The notes: generated by a model not told the origin, from the sequence alone. Positions 34,943 through 45,898 are shown, numbered from the stretch's first letter. The stretch is 64,000 nucleotides of DNA from Cacajao melanocephalus (GCA_963573385.1 CAUYLG010034927.1:102447-166446); one strand, 5' to 3'. Translations and numbers: made by a program.

Positions 34943-35211
34943 TATAAAGTGCCCAGGTCACCGCAAATCCTCATACAGATCTCCAAAGCGTCTGAGGACC
35001 GTCAATCCTGCCAAACATGAAATCCAAGGAACTGGAAGTTGCACCAGATATCAAACCTGACACATCCCCATCCAATGCTCAAGGGTTTGATGAGCCAAAC
35101 TCCTGTCCACAGGAGGATGGGAGCGGGCAGGGGCAGGGTGGTGGGAGTAATGAGAGTAGTGGGGCTGCCCCCAAAACTATATTCAACAAATATCTTCTGG
35201 GCACAGGATGA
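34943..35211 (+). promoter_or_regulatory. Candidate TATA promoter and short 5' reading frame
   Basis: TATAAAG at 34,943-34,949. An initiator-like TCATAC places a start site at about 34,973, 30 bp downstream, the standard distance. The first ATG (35,017) has A at -3 and opens 64 codons that begin Met-Lys-Ser-Lys and are rich in Pro, Asp, Ser and Gly. The frame's last residues run into a MIR/L2 remnant, so a real transcript would have to splice earlier or be noncoding. I see no strong donor. No protein family recognised. Confidence 0.2.
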
Positions 35212-35224
35212 CAAGCACAGCCAA

Positions 35225-35430
35225 CGGCCATCAGCACTCGCCACGCACCAAACGCCGTGGTGTGCGGTTTGTAGGCACGTGCTGTCCTACTCGTCACAAC
35301 ACACACCTTGACAAAGACTCCCCATAAGGGGAAACTGAGGGACGGACATTAAGGAGCCTTCCAAGGATTCCCAGCCAGCCAATGGTAGACCAGGATTTGA
35401 ACTCAGTCTGATTTCACCATTGCCCTCCAT
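35225..35430 (-). repeat. MIR SINE fragment
   Basis: Antisense MIR: 'ccataaggggaaactgaggg', 'ttcccagccagccaatgg' and 'accaggatttgaactcagtc'. Confidence 0.7.
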
Positions 35431-35829
35431 GCTACACACACACTTCTCTGCGCCAGGCCACACTCGGTGTTTAGATGACACAGATGAGAGATGAGACTGA
35501 ACCCTCTTAGAGTCTGCCATTCAGCAAAATGGTCACTGGCTGCAATTCTGCAGATATATTGGTATGTCGTGTGTATTCATGTATCCATCACGAATGCCTT
35601 GGTGGAGGTGAATATGAAGCTGTCAGAGCTGAAGCAAGGAGGGCTTCCTGGAGGAGGTGGCATCTAAGGTCTAAGTCATAACGGTAGTAATGGTCACATT
35701 TACTGCAAGCTGCCCAGGAAATGGATACGACGCTAGCACTTCACTTGCCAAAGGATAGGGATCTGGCCCAAAGAATGGTGTCCTGTTAGCCTTTTCACGT
35801 CTAAACATGTAGCACTCTCCAACAACTGC

Positions 35830-36361
35830 TTGTCTGATTCAGAATAAAACCCACACACTGCTGCAGCCTGTGTGTGGTCTGTCCCTTGCCCATCTCATGA
35901 TGCTCTTCCCCTTACCCACTCCACTCCAGCCACACTGGCCTTCTTCTTAGGCCTCGAACACTTCTGGGTCTTGTCTTCCCCTGGACCTTCACTCATACTG
36001 TTCCTCCTGCCTGGAACGACATTCCCCCACTTCTCAAGTAATCAGCCTCCTCTTATCTTTGGATCTCAACCCAAAAGTCCTATCCTCACAGAGCCCTTCT
36101 CTGTCCAGCCCTGTAGTGGAAAGTAGCTGCCCATCAGGTCTCCACCGATGTTTATTCCCTTGGGAAACTTACAGCTTACAGATATTTTATAGAGTTGTGT
36201 CTTGGCTTGTTTGAGCTCTCTCCCCCATTAGACCTTGGACTTGGTGGGGGCAACGGTTATCAAATCTGTCTCAGTCACTGCTCTGCCCTCTGTGCCTGGC
36301 ATGCAGCAGGTGCTCAATACAGACTTGGCAAACGAAGAATGAATGAATGAATGAATGAATG
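35830..36361 (+). repeat. L2 LINE 3' end, long
   Basis: Classical L2 order: 'cactccagccacactggcct', 'ttcctcctgcctggaacgac', 'ggatctcaacccaaaagtcc', 'ccattagaccttggacttgg' and a terminal (GAAT)n at 36,337-36,360. Confidence 0.85.
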
Positions 36362-36660
36362 GACTAGTTGCTTCTACATTTGAAGAACTGACATCAGGCA
36401 GAGGACTCAGACCTCAGGCTCCCCTTGTGTAGTTCTGAGAAACTGAGCCAGAAGAAATGAGAGGGGTAGGCGCAGCAGGGTCATTATAAGTGTGACCTAT
36501 TGTGTGAAAGAGGGGACCAGGGATGTCCTGGAGACACAGCCCAGCTGGGCCCTGACATGACCAGGAATGTGCTGGGCCAAGGGAACAGAGGCCACAGGGT
36601 ATTTCTTCCACATCCCATGCTTTTTTAAGAGTGTTTTTTTAAGAGAGTTTTTAAGAGTAT

Positions 36661-36835
36661 TAAGGACCACCTGCATTAGTATCTCTGTGAAGGAGAAGAT
36701 GGGTATTTTAAAAATGCAGGTGCCTAGGCCACGCTCCCTAGCCTTATGAATTAGAATCTCCAGGGTTGGGGCCTGGGCATCTGCATTCTCACCAGCTCTC
36801 CTAGGAGGCTCTGAGCACAGCAGAGTTCCTCAAAC
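36661..36835 (+). repeat. MER5-type hAT-Charlie element
   Basis: Non-autonomous DNA transposon: 'gaccacctgcattagtatc', 'gaattagaatctccagggtt' and 'ggggcctgggcatctgcatt' follow the MER5 order. The ends are decayed. Confidence 0.7.
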
Positions 36836-37174
36836 TCTGCTCTGAAAGTCAGCCAGAAAACCAGAGCCAAAACTGTGCCAAGAAGCAAGCTGACGACACC
36901 CGATCTGGAGGTCTAGTTCACTTCACCCCCAGAGCTTGCTCCCTCTCTATCCCTGAGAGTGGCACATCTCAGCACAGCCCTTCCTCCCTTGGGTCACTGA
37001 AAAGACCCCGAAAACCTTTCCCTGCTTGGTTCAAAAGGACTTGGGTTGCCCCTGGGTCTCCACAGCCGCATGCCAGGAACCTGCTAAATCAGAGAATGAT
37101 CTGCAAACACAAAGCAAACATCACTCATCCTGTTTGGTGGTGGGAGAGCTTTTCCTTTCTAAAGAGAAAAAAAA

Positions 37175-37295
37175 ATCCCTGATGATTGACTGCGTTTTTG
37201 CATCTTCCAGCCATTTGTTGCCATGTAATATAGACATTTGCCTGTCAACAAAAATGCCGTCAGTTTTACAAACACGCTTCTTCTACTGGCTTCAT
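37175..37295. promoter_or_regulatory. Candidate conserved noncoding element
   Basis: Repeat-free block with the PBX-type TGATTGAC (37,183-37,190), TTTGTTGCCATG, the TALE-type CTGTCA, and ACAAACAC. The base pattern (no CpG decay, no repeat words) is that of a constrained element. Inferred. Confidence 0.35.
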
Positions 37296-37469
37296 CGGGG
37301 GAGGGGGGAGTGTTTTGACTGGCTTCACTTGTTGAGTGTCTGTGCACTGCTCTGCCCCAACCAGCTGCAATACAGACTCTGGCTGCCCAAAGTTTCCCTT
37401 CTCAGCAAACCTCCCTCCCTTTGGAGCAGCAGAATCCAGCCACCATAGTTACTGGGTCCATGAAAAGCA

Positions 37470-37600
37470 GGGGCGGGAGAAATAACTCAGATTTGGAATT
37501 CAATGCTTGGGCAAATAGCTTTCCTTCTCTGGGCCTCAATGGAAATCAGCCTTGCATCTTCCTTGGGAAGATTAAAGAAGATCATAAAAGTCATCACAGT
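37470..37600 (+). repeat. MIR SINE fragment
   Basis: Diverged MIR: 'atttggaattcaatgcttgg', 'ccttctctgggcctcaat' and 'gaagattaaagaagatc'. Confidence 0.45.
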
Positions 37601-37639
37601 TTCCATCCTGCTCTCTTGGATCATGCATTCTGGGGAAAG

Positions 37640-37963
37640 CCAGCCACCATGTTGCGAGGATGCTCAAGCAGCCCTGAGGACAGACCATGTGAAGACCCAG
37701 AAGAACTGAGGTCCCGGATCAAAAGCCAGCCATGAGTGAGCCACCTTGGAATTAGAGCTTTCAGCCCTGGTCAGGACTTCAGATAACTGTAGCCTCAGAC
37801 ACCTGACTACAGCAGCAAGAGAAATTCTGAGCCAAATCCATCCAACCAGGCTGCTCCCAAATGCCCAATACACAGAAACTATGAACGATAATAAATGCTT
37901 ATTGTTGTTTTAAGCTACTAAGTCTCAGGATTGATTGGTTTCACAGCAATAGATAACTGACAT
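37640..37963 (+). mobile_element. MLT1-type LTR (ERVL-MaLR)
   Basis: Sense LTR: 'gccaccatgttgcgaggatg', 'aagcagccctgaggacagac', 'tgcttattgttgttttaagc' and 'cacagcaatagataactgac'. Confidence 0.8.
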
Positions 37964-37999
37964 AGGCAGTAACTGACAGATATATACCCAAAGATAAAT

Positions 38000-38262
38000 T
38001 ATCACCAATATTGATTATTTCTTGTGTGACAAGTACTGTGCTCAATAATTTACATACATATCTCATTCCATCCTTCCCCCACACCGTGAGGCAGATGCCA
38101 GTATGAGGCTTGTTTTACAGATAAGGATATCGAGGCTCAGAGAGATGCAGCAACCCACCCAAGGTCACACAGCCTGAAATTGGCAGAGGCAGGATTTGAA
38201 CCCAGGTCCCTCTGACCCTAGAACCACAATTCTGAATTACTACACTACACTGCATTCCAGAT
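38000..38262 (-). repeat. MIR SINE, near full length
   Basis: Antisense MIR: 'gttttacagataaggatatc', 'gaggctcagagagatgc' and 'cccaaggtcacacagcctg'. Confidence 0.85.
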
Positions 38263-38739
38263 ATCCATATAAATTATTATTATCACTAGCATTAACTTTT
38301 AAAGGTGTGCTTTTCCCAGCGGGAGGACTTAGAGAAAAAGCAAATTGCCTTTGAGCCCTTCAATCCCCCATGTTTAATCAGACAAACTCCAGACCTCCCC
38401 TGCTCTCAGGACCTAAAGTCAGGCAGCCGCAGGTGACTCTGAGGAGGAGGAAGGAGGCACAGACTCCCTGGGTGGGGATTCCCAGGGCAGCGCCACAGGA
38501 ACAGCCTGTCTGCTGTCTGCTGCCTGCTGGTGCTGCAGGGGTTAAAGAGAACCGCCTGGCTGCAAGAAAATCTCTCCAACGGTGTTAGAGCAGGGGAAAA
38601 AGGCAAAATGATTGTAAATTCCGCCAGGGGAATTCTGCCATGAATCCGGCTCACCTTTCGAAGACCCCCCCCCTCCTGCTGCCACCCCCTCACCGCCCCG
38701 CCTGAGAGGATAACTGACCTTTGGAGGGAAATAATGAAA

Positions 38740-38860
38740 AGAAGAAATTCCTTGGAGAAAATAATGTGTCCAGGCCCCAGTAATGAGATCGGCCCCTTTT
38801 ATGTTGCCATGGAGACGGCAGTCATTTTATAATACAAAATACATGAATGGGTGCGGGCGG
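38740..38860. promoter_or_regulatory. Candidate regulatory element with RFX-type X-box
   Basis: GTTGCCATGGAGAC at 38,803-38,816 is a near-palindromic X-box of the kind bound by RFX factors (consensus GTTRCCATGGYAAC). It is flanked by CCCCTTTTATG and CATTTTATAATAC. Repeat-free AT-leaning block between GC-rich, C-run-bearing sequences. RFX binding is inferred from the motif. Confidence 0.4.
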
Positions 38861-39189
38861 GCGCAGCCTCGCCAACACAGGGGGGGTCACGGGCAGTGTT
38901 GAGGGGGCAGGTTAGCCTCTTGCAGGCTGTGGTCTGAGGGTCGGGCGAATGGCTGGGGTCAGGGGCCACCGTGCCTCACTTCCCCAGAGAAGCAGGCCTG
39001 GCTCCTGGAGTCTTCTCAGGCTGGGGCCTTGGGACTCAGAGACAGGCTGGGGGCTTGATGGGTGACAGCAGCCTCCATGACTCCTGGGAACAGGGTGGGG
39101 AGCAGGCTCTGGCAATTCATAACTTTAACCACAGGCCCGCCTCCCACGGCTGTGCCTGCTGTGTAACCTAAGACACGGTTTTTCTGCAG

Positions 39190-39330
39190 CTGTCCTACGA
39201 GGGAGAGGATCATAGCCCTATTTTACAGATCAGGAAACTGAGGCACAGAGAGGTAAATCAACTTGATCAGTGTCACACAATCGAGATTTCAGCCCAGATA
39301 TGGCTAGAACTGAAGTTTTGAGTTAAGACC
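39190..39330 (-). repeat. MIR SINE fragment
   Basis: Antisense MIR: 'ttacagatcaggaaactgag', 'gcacagagaggtaaatc' and 'ttgatcagtgtcacac'. Confidence 0.75.
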
Positions 39331-39344
39331 GGGGACTCTGGATG

Positions 39345-39767
<423 letters not shown>

Positions 39768-39819
39768 ACTCTCATTTTTAAAGCGTGAGTGTGCGTGTGT
39801 GTCTATTACAACATGAAGT

Positions 39820-40005
39820 CTCTGCTGTCAGCCAGATCTAAACAGACCCCAGCCCAAGCCCCAGCTTCATGTGTGACCTTGGCAGGTGGCTTCCTCCTCC
39901 AGGTTCCCCTGTCCTGTCCTTACCTGTAAAATGATGCAATATGGTAGCCATCTCCTAGGGCCGCTGAAGGATGTTATGCACAGGATGGACTGGGTACAAG
40001 GCTTG
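39820..40005 (+). repeat. MIR SINE fragment
   Basis: 'catgtgtgaccttggcaggt', 'ctgtccttacctgtaaaatg' and the 3' part 'aggatgttatgcacagga'. Confidence 0.55.
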
Positions 40006-40129
40006 GGCGGGGAAGAACTCAGATGTGCTGCTGAATCTCATCTCTCTCTTCTGATGTGTTTCTAACGTTAACATGGTGATGATGGTGACGAGAAAAGCAG
40101 CGGGGGGTAAGAAGACTTCTGACTTCTGG

Positions 40130-40300
40130 AGAAAGACCTGGAAGAGAGGAGGGAAGGGAAACTGAAGCTGAGAGAGGAAGAAGGGGAAGAGGAAGGAGAC
40201 AGGGAAGAGAAGGAAGGAAAGGAATGCAGGAAGGGGAAGAGGAGGAAGAGTTCAGTGAGGGGAGAAGAGGCAGCAGATGACGAAAAGAGGCAGCCAGGAA
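40130..40300. repeat. Polypurine (GA-rich) tract
   Basis: About 170 bp dominated by GGAAG/GAGGA words on the plus strand with few interruptions. Triplex-forming potential. The 108-codon frame beginning inside it is not credible. Confidence 0.75.
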
Positions 40301-40319
40301 AAAAGGTTCAGAGCCGGGA

Positions 40320-40430
40320 GTCCGGGAGTACCACGCGCTTTCCTGCTGTGTGTCCTTTGAGAAAGTGCTGTCTCTCTCTGAGCCATGGTTTCCCCATCTG
40401 TAAAAAGATTACCCAAGAGGTCCTTGGAGC
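40320..40430 (+). repeat. MIR SINE fragment
   Basis: 'ctgctgtgtgtcctttgaga', 'tctctctgagccatggtttc' and 'cccatctgtaaaaagatta'. Confidence 0.6.
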
Positions 40431-40974
40431 ACAGAGGAGGGACTCAGGCTGCCGAAAAAGAGAGAAAGGAGGGAAGGGCTGGAGGTGGTGGGGCTACCGT
40501 TCCTCAGAGCATGAATTGAGCCCCAACCCCAGGCCGTGGCCACCACTCTGTCTATTCCTTGTCCTTGAAAGCCAGCTCTGAGATCTGCCACCAGCCATGG
40601 GAACAGCAGGCCAGTTCCAGCAGAGACCCTCGAAGGGAAATGCAGTGACAGCCCTTAAAATAACAGTCCCGGTCAGCTTTTTATAGGTCTGAGACTGGGC
40701 GGGTAGTGCAGGCATGAGTTACAGGATCTTTGCCTGCGAAGAGAAATTAGGAGAGGCGCACATGGTGTCTGCAGAGAAGCTGAGGTCTTTTCCAGAGGGA
40801 AAGCATGGAAAAACAAAGTCACACATCACCCAGGGGGCTGGCCTACAGCCAGAGCCAAGCTGTGGGCTCCGCTGGCCCTGGGCTCTGCCCAATGCTCACC
40901 TTCTAAAGGTGGCCTACCGGGGATTCATCCCTTTGTCTCTCTGGAAAACAGGCTTCACCTCAGCTTCACCCTGC

Positions 40975-41165
40975 TGAGCACTGCACATCTGTTACCTTAT
41001 TTAAGCCTCATGATGTATGTTCATCCCCATTTTACAGATGAAAAAACTGAGGCTCAGAGAGGTTAAGAAACATGCCCAAGGTCACCCAGCTGGTGAGAGG
41101 CCTGGCTGGGATTTGAGCTCACATCTGCCTCGCTCAGAAGCCCACACTCCCGACACTGACATTCT
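40975..41165 (-). repeat. MIR SINE, well preserved
   Basis: Antisense MIR close to consensus: 'cattttacagatgaaaaaac', 'ctcagagaggttaagaaac' and 'cccaaggtcacccagctgg'. Confidence 0.9.
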
Positions 41166-41549
41166 CCCTCCTTGCCACCTCCCTGAGAAAAGAGGAACAG
41201 TCCACACCCAGCCTACAGCTATCATGCCATGTCCTTGCCGTTGACCCCAAGCCTCTGAAATCCCAAAACTGGATCGGGGAGTCTGGGGTGAAACAGAGCC
41301 TAGCCCGCGGTTTGGGGAGAAGTAATAGGGCACTGGTATTTAGACCAACTGGATGCGTCTCAGAAAAATTCCATTTTGTTCATCGGTAACCCCAGAGAAA
41401 AATGTCCTGGGGCAAAAAGGAAATGTCAGAACAGGCCTGCTAGCAAGACGACGGAGCAATCTTTCATTCCCGTGTTCTGCTACGTGTTGGCGATGAAGAA
41501 GCCGGTTAAGTTCAACATGAGACATTTCCAGCCAAGATCTGTAGAAGCC

Positions 41550-41640
41550 AGCTTCCAAGCCCAATTTTGCCACTGACTCTCAGCGCGATATGGGCCTCGG
41601 TTTCCCCATCAGCAAATTGAGAACTAAAGAGACCTTTAAG
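41550..41640 (+). repeat. MIR SINE fragment
   Basis: 'caattttgccactgactctc' followed by 'gggcctcggtttccccatc'. Confidence 0.55.
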
Positions 41641-41651
41641 ATTTCTTTCTA

Positions 41652-41941
<290 letters not shown>

Positions 41942-41959
41942 TTAAATGTGTTCATTCCC

Positions 41960-42070
41960 ATGGCACCCTCGAGAGGCCAACCTGTCCCTGCCGTCCCCAT
42001 TACACGATGTGAAAACTAAGGCTCTGGAAGGGCAGAGGGGTGGCCCCGGGTCTCATGGTGGCTTCAAGCT
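41960..42070 (-). repeat. MIR SINE fragment
   Basis: Antisense MIR: 'cattacacgatgtgaaaact' and 'aaggctctggaagggcaga'. Confidence 0.5.
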
Positions 42071-42429
42071 GGACTCAGCCTTCGAGTGCCTGCTTGGACC
42101 ACAAAATTCTGCTCCTGTGGCTAACTGCCCCCTGCACTGTGAGAGCCCAGCAACCTTGCAGAGCAATGGGTCCCTTTCAAGAGTCTGGCTCCTCTCAGCC
42201 TGGGGCCGGATGGTGTCACGGAGACATCTGGGGTCAATCTGGCAACTCCCCTCAGCCTCTGGGTCTCTGAGACACCCTGGGCCGGGGTGCACTTCTGGCT
42301 AGTTGGCCGGAACCACAGCAAACATCTGTGGGAAGGGAAGGAGGGGAGGAAGGAAGCTGGTGCTCCCAGGGTCTGAGGGACAGAGGCCTGGCCCTGCTCC
42401 AGAGAGCCAGGTAAGGACTTTGGTTGCAG

Positions 42430-42660
42430 GTTTGGAATGTGTCTGAGTCCGTGCATGCACGCACATGGTGTACGTGTGTGTACATGTGTTTGCGTAAGCA
42501 CTGCATCCATCGTGGGTTGTATGTGCACGCATGTTGTGTATGTATGTGTTCCTGTGCTGCATCCATATGTCTGTGTGTGTGTGTGTGCGCACATGTATCG
42601 TGTCTGTGCTTGTGTGTACATACATGGCTAGGTGGGTGTGTGTATATGTATGTAACAGGG
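42430..42660. repeat. Degenerate (TG)n alternating purine-pyrimidine tract
   Basis: About 230 bp of TG, CG and CA dinucleotides, including a pure (TG)n near 42,571-42,587 followed by GCGCAC. Long alternating purine-pyrimidine runs favour Z-DNA. It includes partial repeats of 'gcatgcacgcacatg'-like words. Cys/Val- and Thr/His-rich frames here are artefacts. Confidence 0.85.
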
Positions 42661-42664
42661 ATGT

Positions 42665-42765
42665 ATAGCAGTAAAGACTGGGCTCAAATTCCAGCCCCAC
42701 CACTTCCTGGCTGTGTGACCCTGGACCGGTTGGTATACCTCTCTGGGTCACTCACAATAGCACCC
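42665..42765 (+). repeat. MIR SINE fragment
   Basis: 'actgggctcaaattccagcc', 'cttcctggctgtgtgaccct' and 'acctctctgggtcac'. Confidence 0.7.
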
Positions 42766-42824
42766 TCCCCATCCAGCTCACGAGGCTTTGTGGAGCTAAC
42801 CCCTGAAGACCAACGAACACTGGC

Positions 42825-43050
42825 CCACAAACGCAGCAAAAGCCGCATAACTGGCTGCAATTATTCCTCTTCTTTTCCTGACAGCTGCGTCTCTGGGTGC
42901 TGCAAAGATCCAGCCACCAGGGCCAGTCGCTTGTTGATGGGCCTGCGTGCTGCCCCCCGTAAATTCAGGAATCGCCTGCCGCAGGAATGCCATATTTCTA
43001 TCGTCTCCCAGACAGCGTCAGCCTTCTCTGAGCTGTTTCCCTTTGGCTCG
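42825..43050. promoter_or_regulatory. Candidate conserved noncoding element
   Basis: Repeat-free block with CTGCAATTATTCC and, further on, GCAGGAATGCCATATTTC holding a TEAD-type GGAATG (42,984-42,989). Several CpGs survive. Enhancer-like texture; function inferred. Confidence 0.3.
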
Positions 43051-43429
43051 TAGCCAGGTTTAAGAGTCTTACGAAAATTCCCAAGACCTTTAGCCGTCTC
43101 GCCTTGAGAAGACAGGGCTGCTGGGCTGGGGAGAAAATGAGAGGCTACCGAAGGCAGGAAGCAGGCTGCATTCCTGGTCCCAAGGAGGTACGGCTGGCGG
43201 GAGGCTCAGAAAGTCCAGGACATTCTTCTCCAAGTTAAAAATATGCAGCACATCGGCTGCAGCCAAGGCCTCTCTCTGCAACCTAAATCTGTTCCAGAAA
43301 GCAGAAAGGTACAGCAGCATTGACGCTTCAAGCTAAGAGGAAAAGAAGGTCATTCGGTCCCAACACTGAAGGCTCCCAGCCGGCCTGTGTCCTCCACAGC
43401 GGCGTTCCTTCCACCAAGTCCATGCGTTC

Positions 43430-43556
43430 TTAGCCACGTTCTTCAATGCACAGCTCCCAGATCGGGGGTTCAAATCCCAGCTTCTCCTCTTACTCACTCT
43501 GTGTCCTCTGAAGACTTGGTCTACCTCTCTGAGCCTCAGTCCTTTCAACTTAAAAT
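43430..43556 (+). repeat. MIR SINE fragment cut at an L1 junction
   Basis: 'ggggttcaaatcccagcttc', 'cctctctgagcctcagtcc' and then 'aacttaaaatgag', where the MIR should read 'gtaaaatgg'. The MIR stops here and does not resume on the far side of the L1. Confidence 0.75.
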
Positions 43557-43781
43557 GAGAACACATGGACACAGGGAGGGGAGCATCACACACTGGGGTC
43601 TATTGGGGGGAAATAGGGGAGGGATAGTGGGGGGTGGGGAGTTGGGGAGAGATAGCATGGGGAGAAATGCCAGATATAGGTGATGGGGAGGAAGGCAGCA
43701 AATCACACTTCCTTGTGTGTACCTATGCAACAATCTTGCATGTTCTTCACATGTTCCCCCAAACTTAAATGCAATAAAAAA
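43554..43781 (+). repeat. L1PA-type 3' UTR, 5'-truncated
   Basis: Only the last about 230 bp of an L1: 'gagaacacatggacacaggg', a G-rich polypurine tract, 'tacctatgcaacaatcttgc' and 'taaatgcaataaaaaa'. The 5' joint shares 'aaatgaga' with the MIR. No target-site duplication is visible. A similar 3' end lies in inverse orientation at 63,728-63,956. Confidence 0.85.
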
Positions 43782-44012
43782 GAATTCCATTTTCCCTCTC
43801 TCTCCAGGGAGGTTGGTCTTTTTCTTAAGGGTTTCAGCCAATTGGATGAAGCCCACCTACATTTTGGACAGCAATCTACTTTACTAGAAGTCTACTGTTT
43901 TAAAATTAATTCCATCTAAAAAATAGCCTCATTGAAACATGTAGAATAGTATTTGACTAAATATCTGGGTACTGTGGCCTAACCACTTTGACACATGAAA
44001 TTAACCATCATA
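43782..44012 (-). mobile_element. MLT2-type LTR, 5' half only
   Basis: Antisense ERVL LTR: 'agccaattggatgaagccca', 'actttactagaagtctactg', 'gactaaatatctgggtactg' and the true LTR start 'catgaaattaaccatca'. The other half of the LTR is missing: it should lie to the left, where the L1 end and MIR are found instead. Confidence 0.8.
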
Positions 44013-45730
44013 AATGGTCTTCATAGCTTCTAAGACACAAGGAAAATCTTTAGCAGAAACCATAACCTTTTGATCACATCAGTTGCTCTTCCGTGTATCT
44101 TTTCCCCTGTTATTGTCTTGTGGCCAGAAAATTCAGATATATTCTGTAAAAAGTTTAGAGTCCTCCTGAGAGAGATTTATTTAACTAGATAGGAACTTCA
44201 CTTGGTTTAGAATCAATGCAGCCAGCCAGTGAGTCAACCTCTAGTTTTTTTTTCCTTTATACATAAAAATTAATAACAGTTGAAAAGGTTTTTCTGTAGG
44301 CTAAACTATCTTTCTACTTGTGCTACCACTGACGTTACAAGCAAGAATCAGAAAAACAACACTGAGATGCATTGTGAGAAATGCCTTGGGTTTAGATCCA
44401 ATTTACTGATACCCTATAACTAATCTGCTATACAGTACAATTTCAAAGACTAAGAGCCCTCTGGCCTGGTTATCATTTATATTGAAATGGAAAATAACTA
44501 GAGTAGACAAACTCTGTTATGCATAAAGAGAATAGAGAATGGAAGAAGACATTGCATTTTTTTCAGTATATAGAAAAGCTTCAAAAGGTGTTTTAATTCT
44601 TTTATACCTAATTTTGGTAAGCCATGGTTTTCAAACTTTTCCTATTTCTTAAATTTTAAAAATTGCCTTTGTAAATATCAGTATATAAATTGTAAACACA
44701 CTGAAAAGTGGAACATAAACATTAGTTTGCCATAGTTGCCCATTTTCTTTCTGATCTTTTTTAATATAATTTTTGTTGTGGTAGTACTAAAGCAGTTTCG
44801 ATGATATTTATAACTTTGCATGCTGATTGTAAAACCTATTTTTATATAAATACTTTGTAAATTATACAGTACCTGGCATATATTACAGACATTTGTTTAA
44901 TGAATGAATTATTTAGTGAATACAGTTGTTGTAGACCATACTTGTTGAAATTCTCCATGAGCACTATTTTTAAGTTTTGGCTTATTAAACAAGCAAGTAA
45001 ACCATAATTATGTAAATATTCCCATATTATCTGACATTTAGGTTGTCTTCAGTTTTTTTTTTAATAAATAATTATATGATTAGCAACTTCAAATGTAAAG
45101 TGTTTTCTGCTTCTGAGATTCTCTGGTATATTTGTAGAAGTGATATCACTAGGTCAAAGATATAAATAGTTCCCTAGAGAAAACCTAAAATATAACTGTT
45201 AAGATAATTAGAGAAATGGCAAATTCCTTGTATTTAAAAATTTTATGCTTTCAGATAAAAAAAATGTTTTATTCTACAAAATGGGCTATGATCTTTATGA
45301 GAAAAGATATACTTGCAGGGATTCCAAAGGTATGGAGAAATAGAAATACTAATTATATGCCTTTCTTTCTAATATTTCTCAGAAACCTCTGACAGACCCA
45401 TGATCATTTTCTGGACTAAACTTCTGAGGTTTGGAAGTCCAAGTAAAAAAAAAAAATAGAATTTTATAAAGCATTCCAAAACCAAATATCTTACATTTAA
45501 CTATTGTTTTGGATTAACCAAACCATAGCTTTATTTTATACAAATGGAAACTTAGTAGTTGGTAGTATTGAAAAGAAGGAGACGAATAAGGGAGTGTGCT
45601 AAGTATATGTTTAATAAAATTGATTAGCTTGGATTAAAATGATATGTAATATGAATTGACTTCAAGAGTTTACAAAAAAGATAACAGTGCTCTGGACATC
45701 TATATATTTTTTTCTTTATATTCACAACAG
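44013..45730. other. AT-rich interval, little recognised
   Basis: Unassigned AT-rich sequence. A weak antisense L1/L2-like 3' segment may be present at about 44,990-45,190 ('ggttgtcttcag', 'agaagtgatatcactaggtc'). No gene supported. Confidence 0.35.
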
Positions 45731-45877
45731 AATATTGGTCAGAAGAAACTGAATGCTAATATAACTAGTGATGTTTACTTCCAACCTGAAATTGATACAC
45801 TTAATACTAGAAAAGTGCTGTTTAAGGAGTTTATGTTCTATGACACATGGGAAATATCTTCTGAAATCATGAACTAG
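45731..45877 (+). other. Terminal-exon-like segment
   Basis: A strong pyrimidine-rich acceptor ends 'ttcacaacag' at 45,730. It is followed by 48 open codons of rather protein-like composition (Gln-Asn-Ile-Gly-Gln-Lys at the start, Ile-Met-Asn at the end) and a TAG stop at 45,875-45,877, 20 bp before an LTR. The longer frame from ATG 45,656 crosses the pyrimidine tract. I recognise no family. Candidate last exon, decayed exon or chance. Confidence 0.2.
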
Positions 45878-45898
45878 TCCAACCACTAGTAAGGTTGG

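Noticed and set aside
42121..43053. Cys/Val- and Thr/His-rich frames on both strands
   Set aside because: Artefacts of the TG/CA tract.
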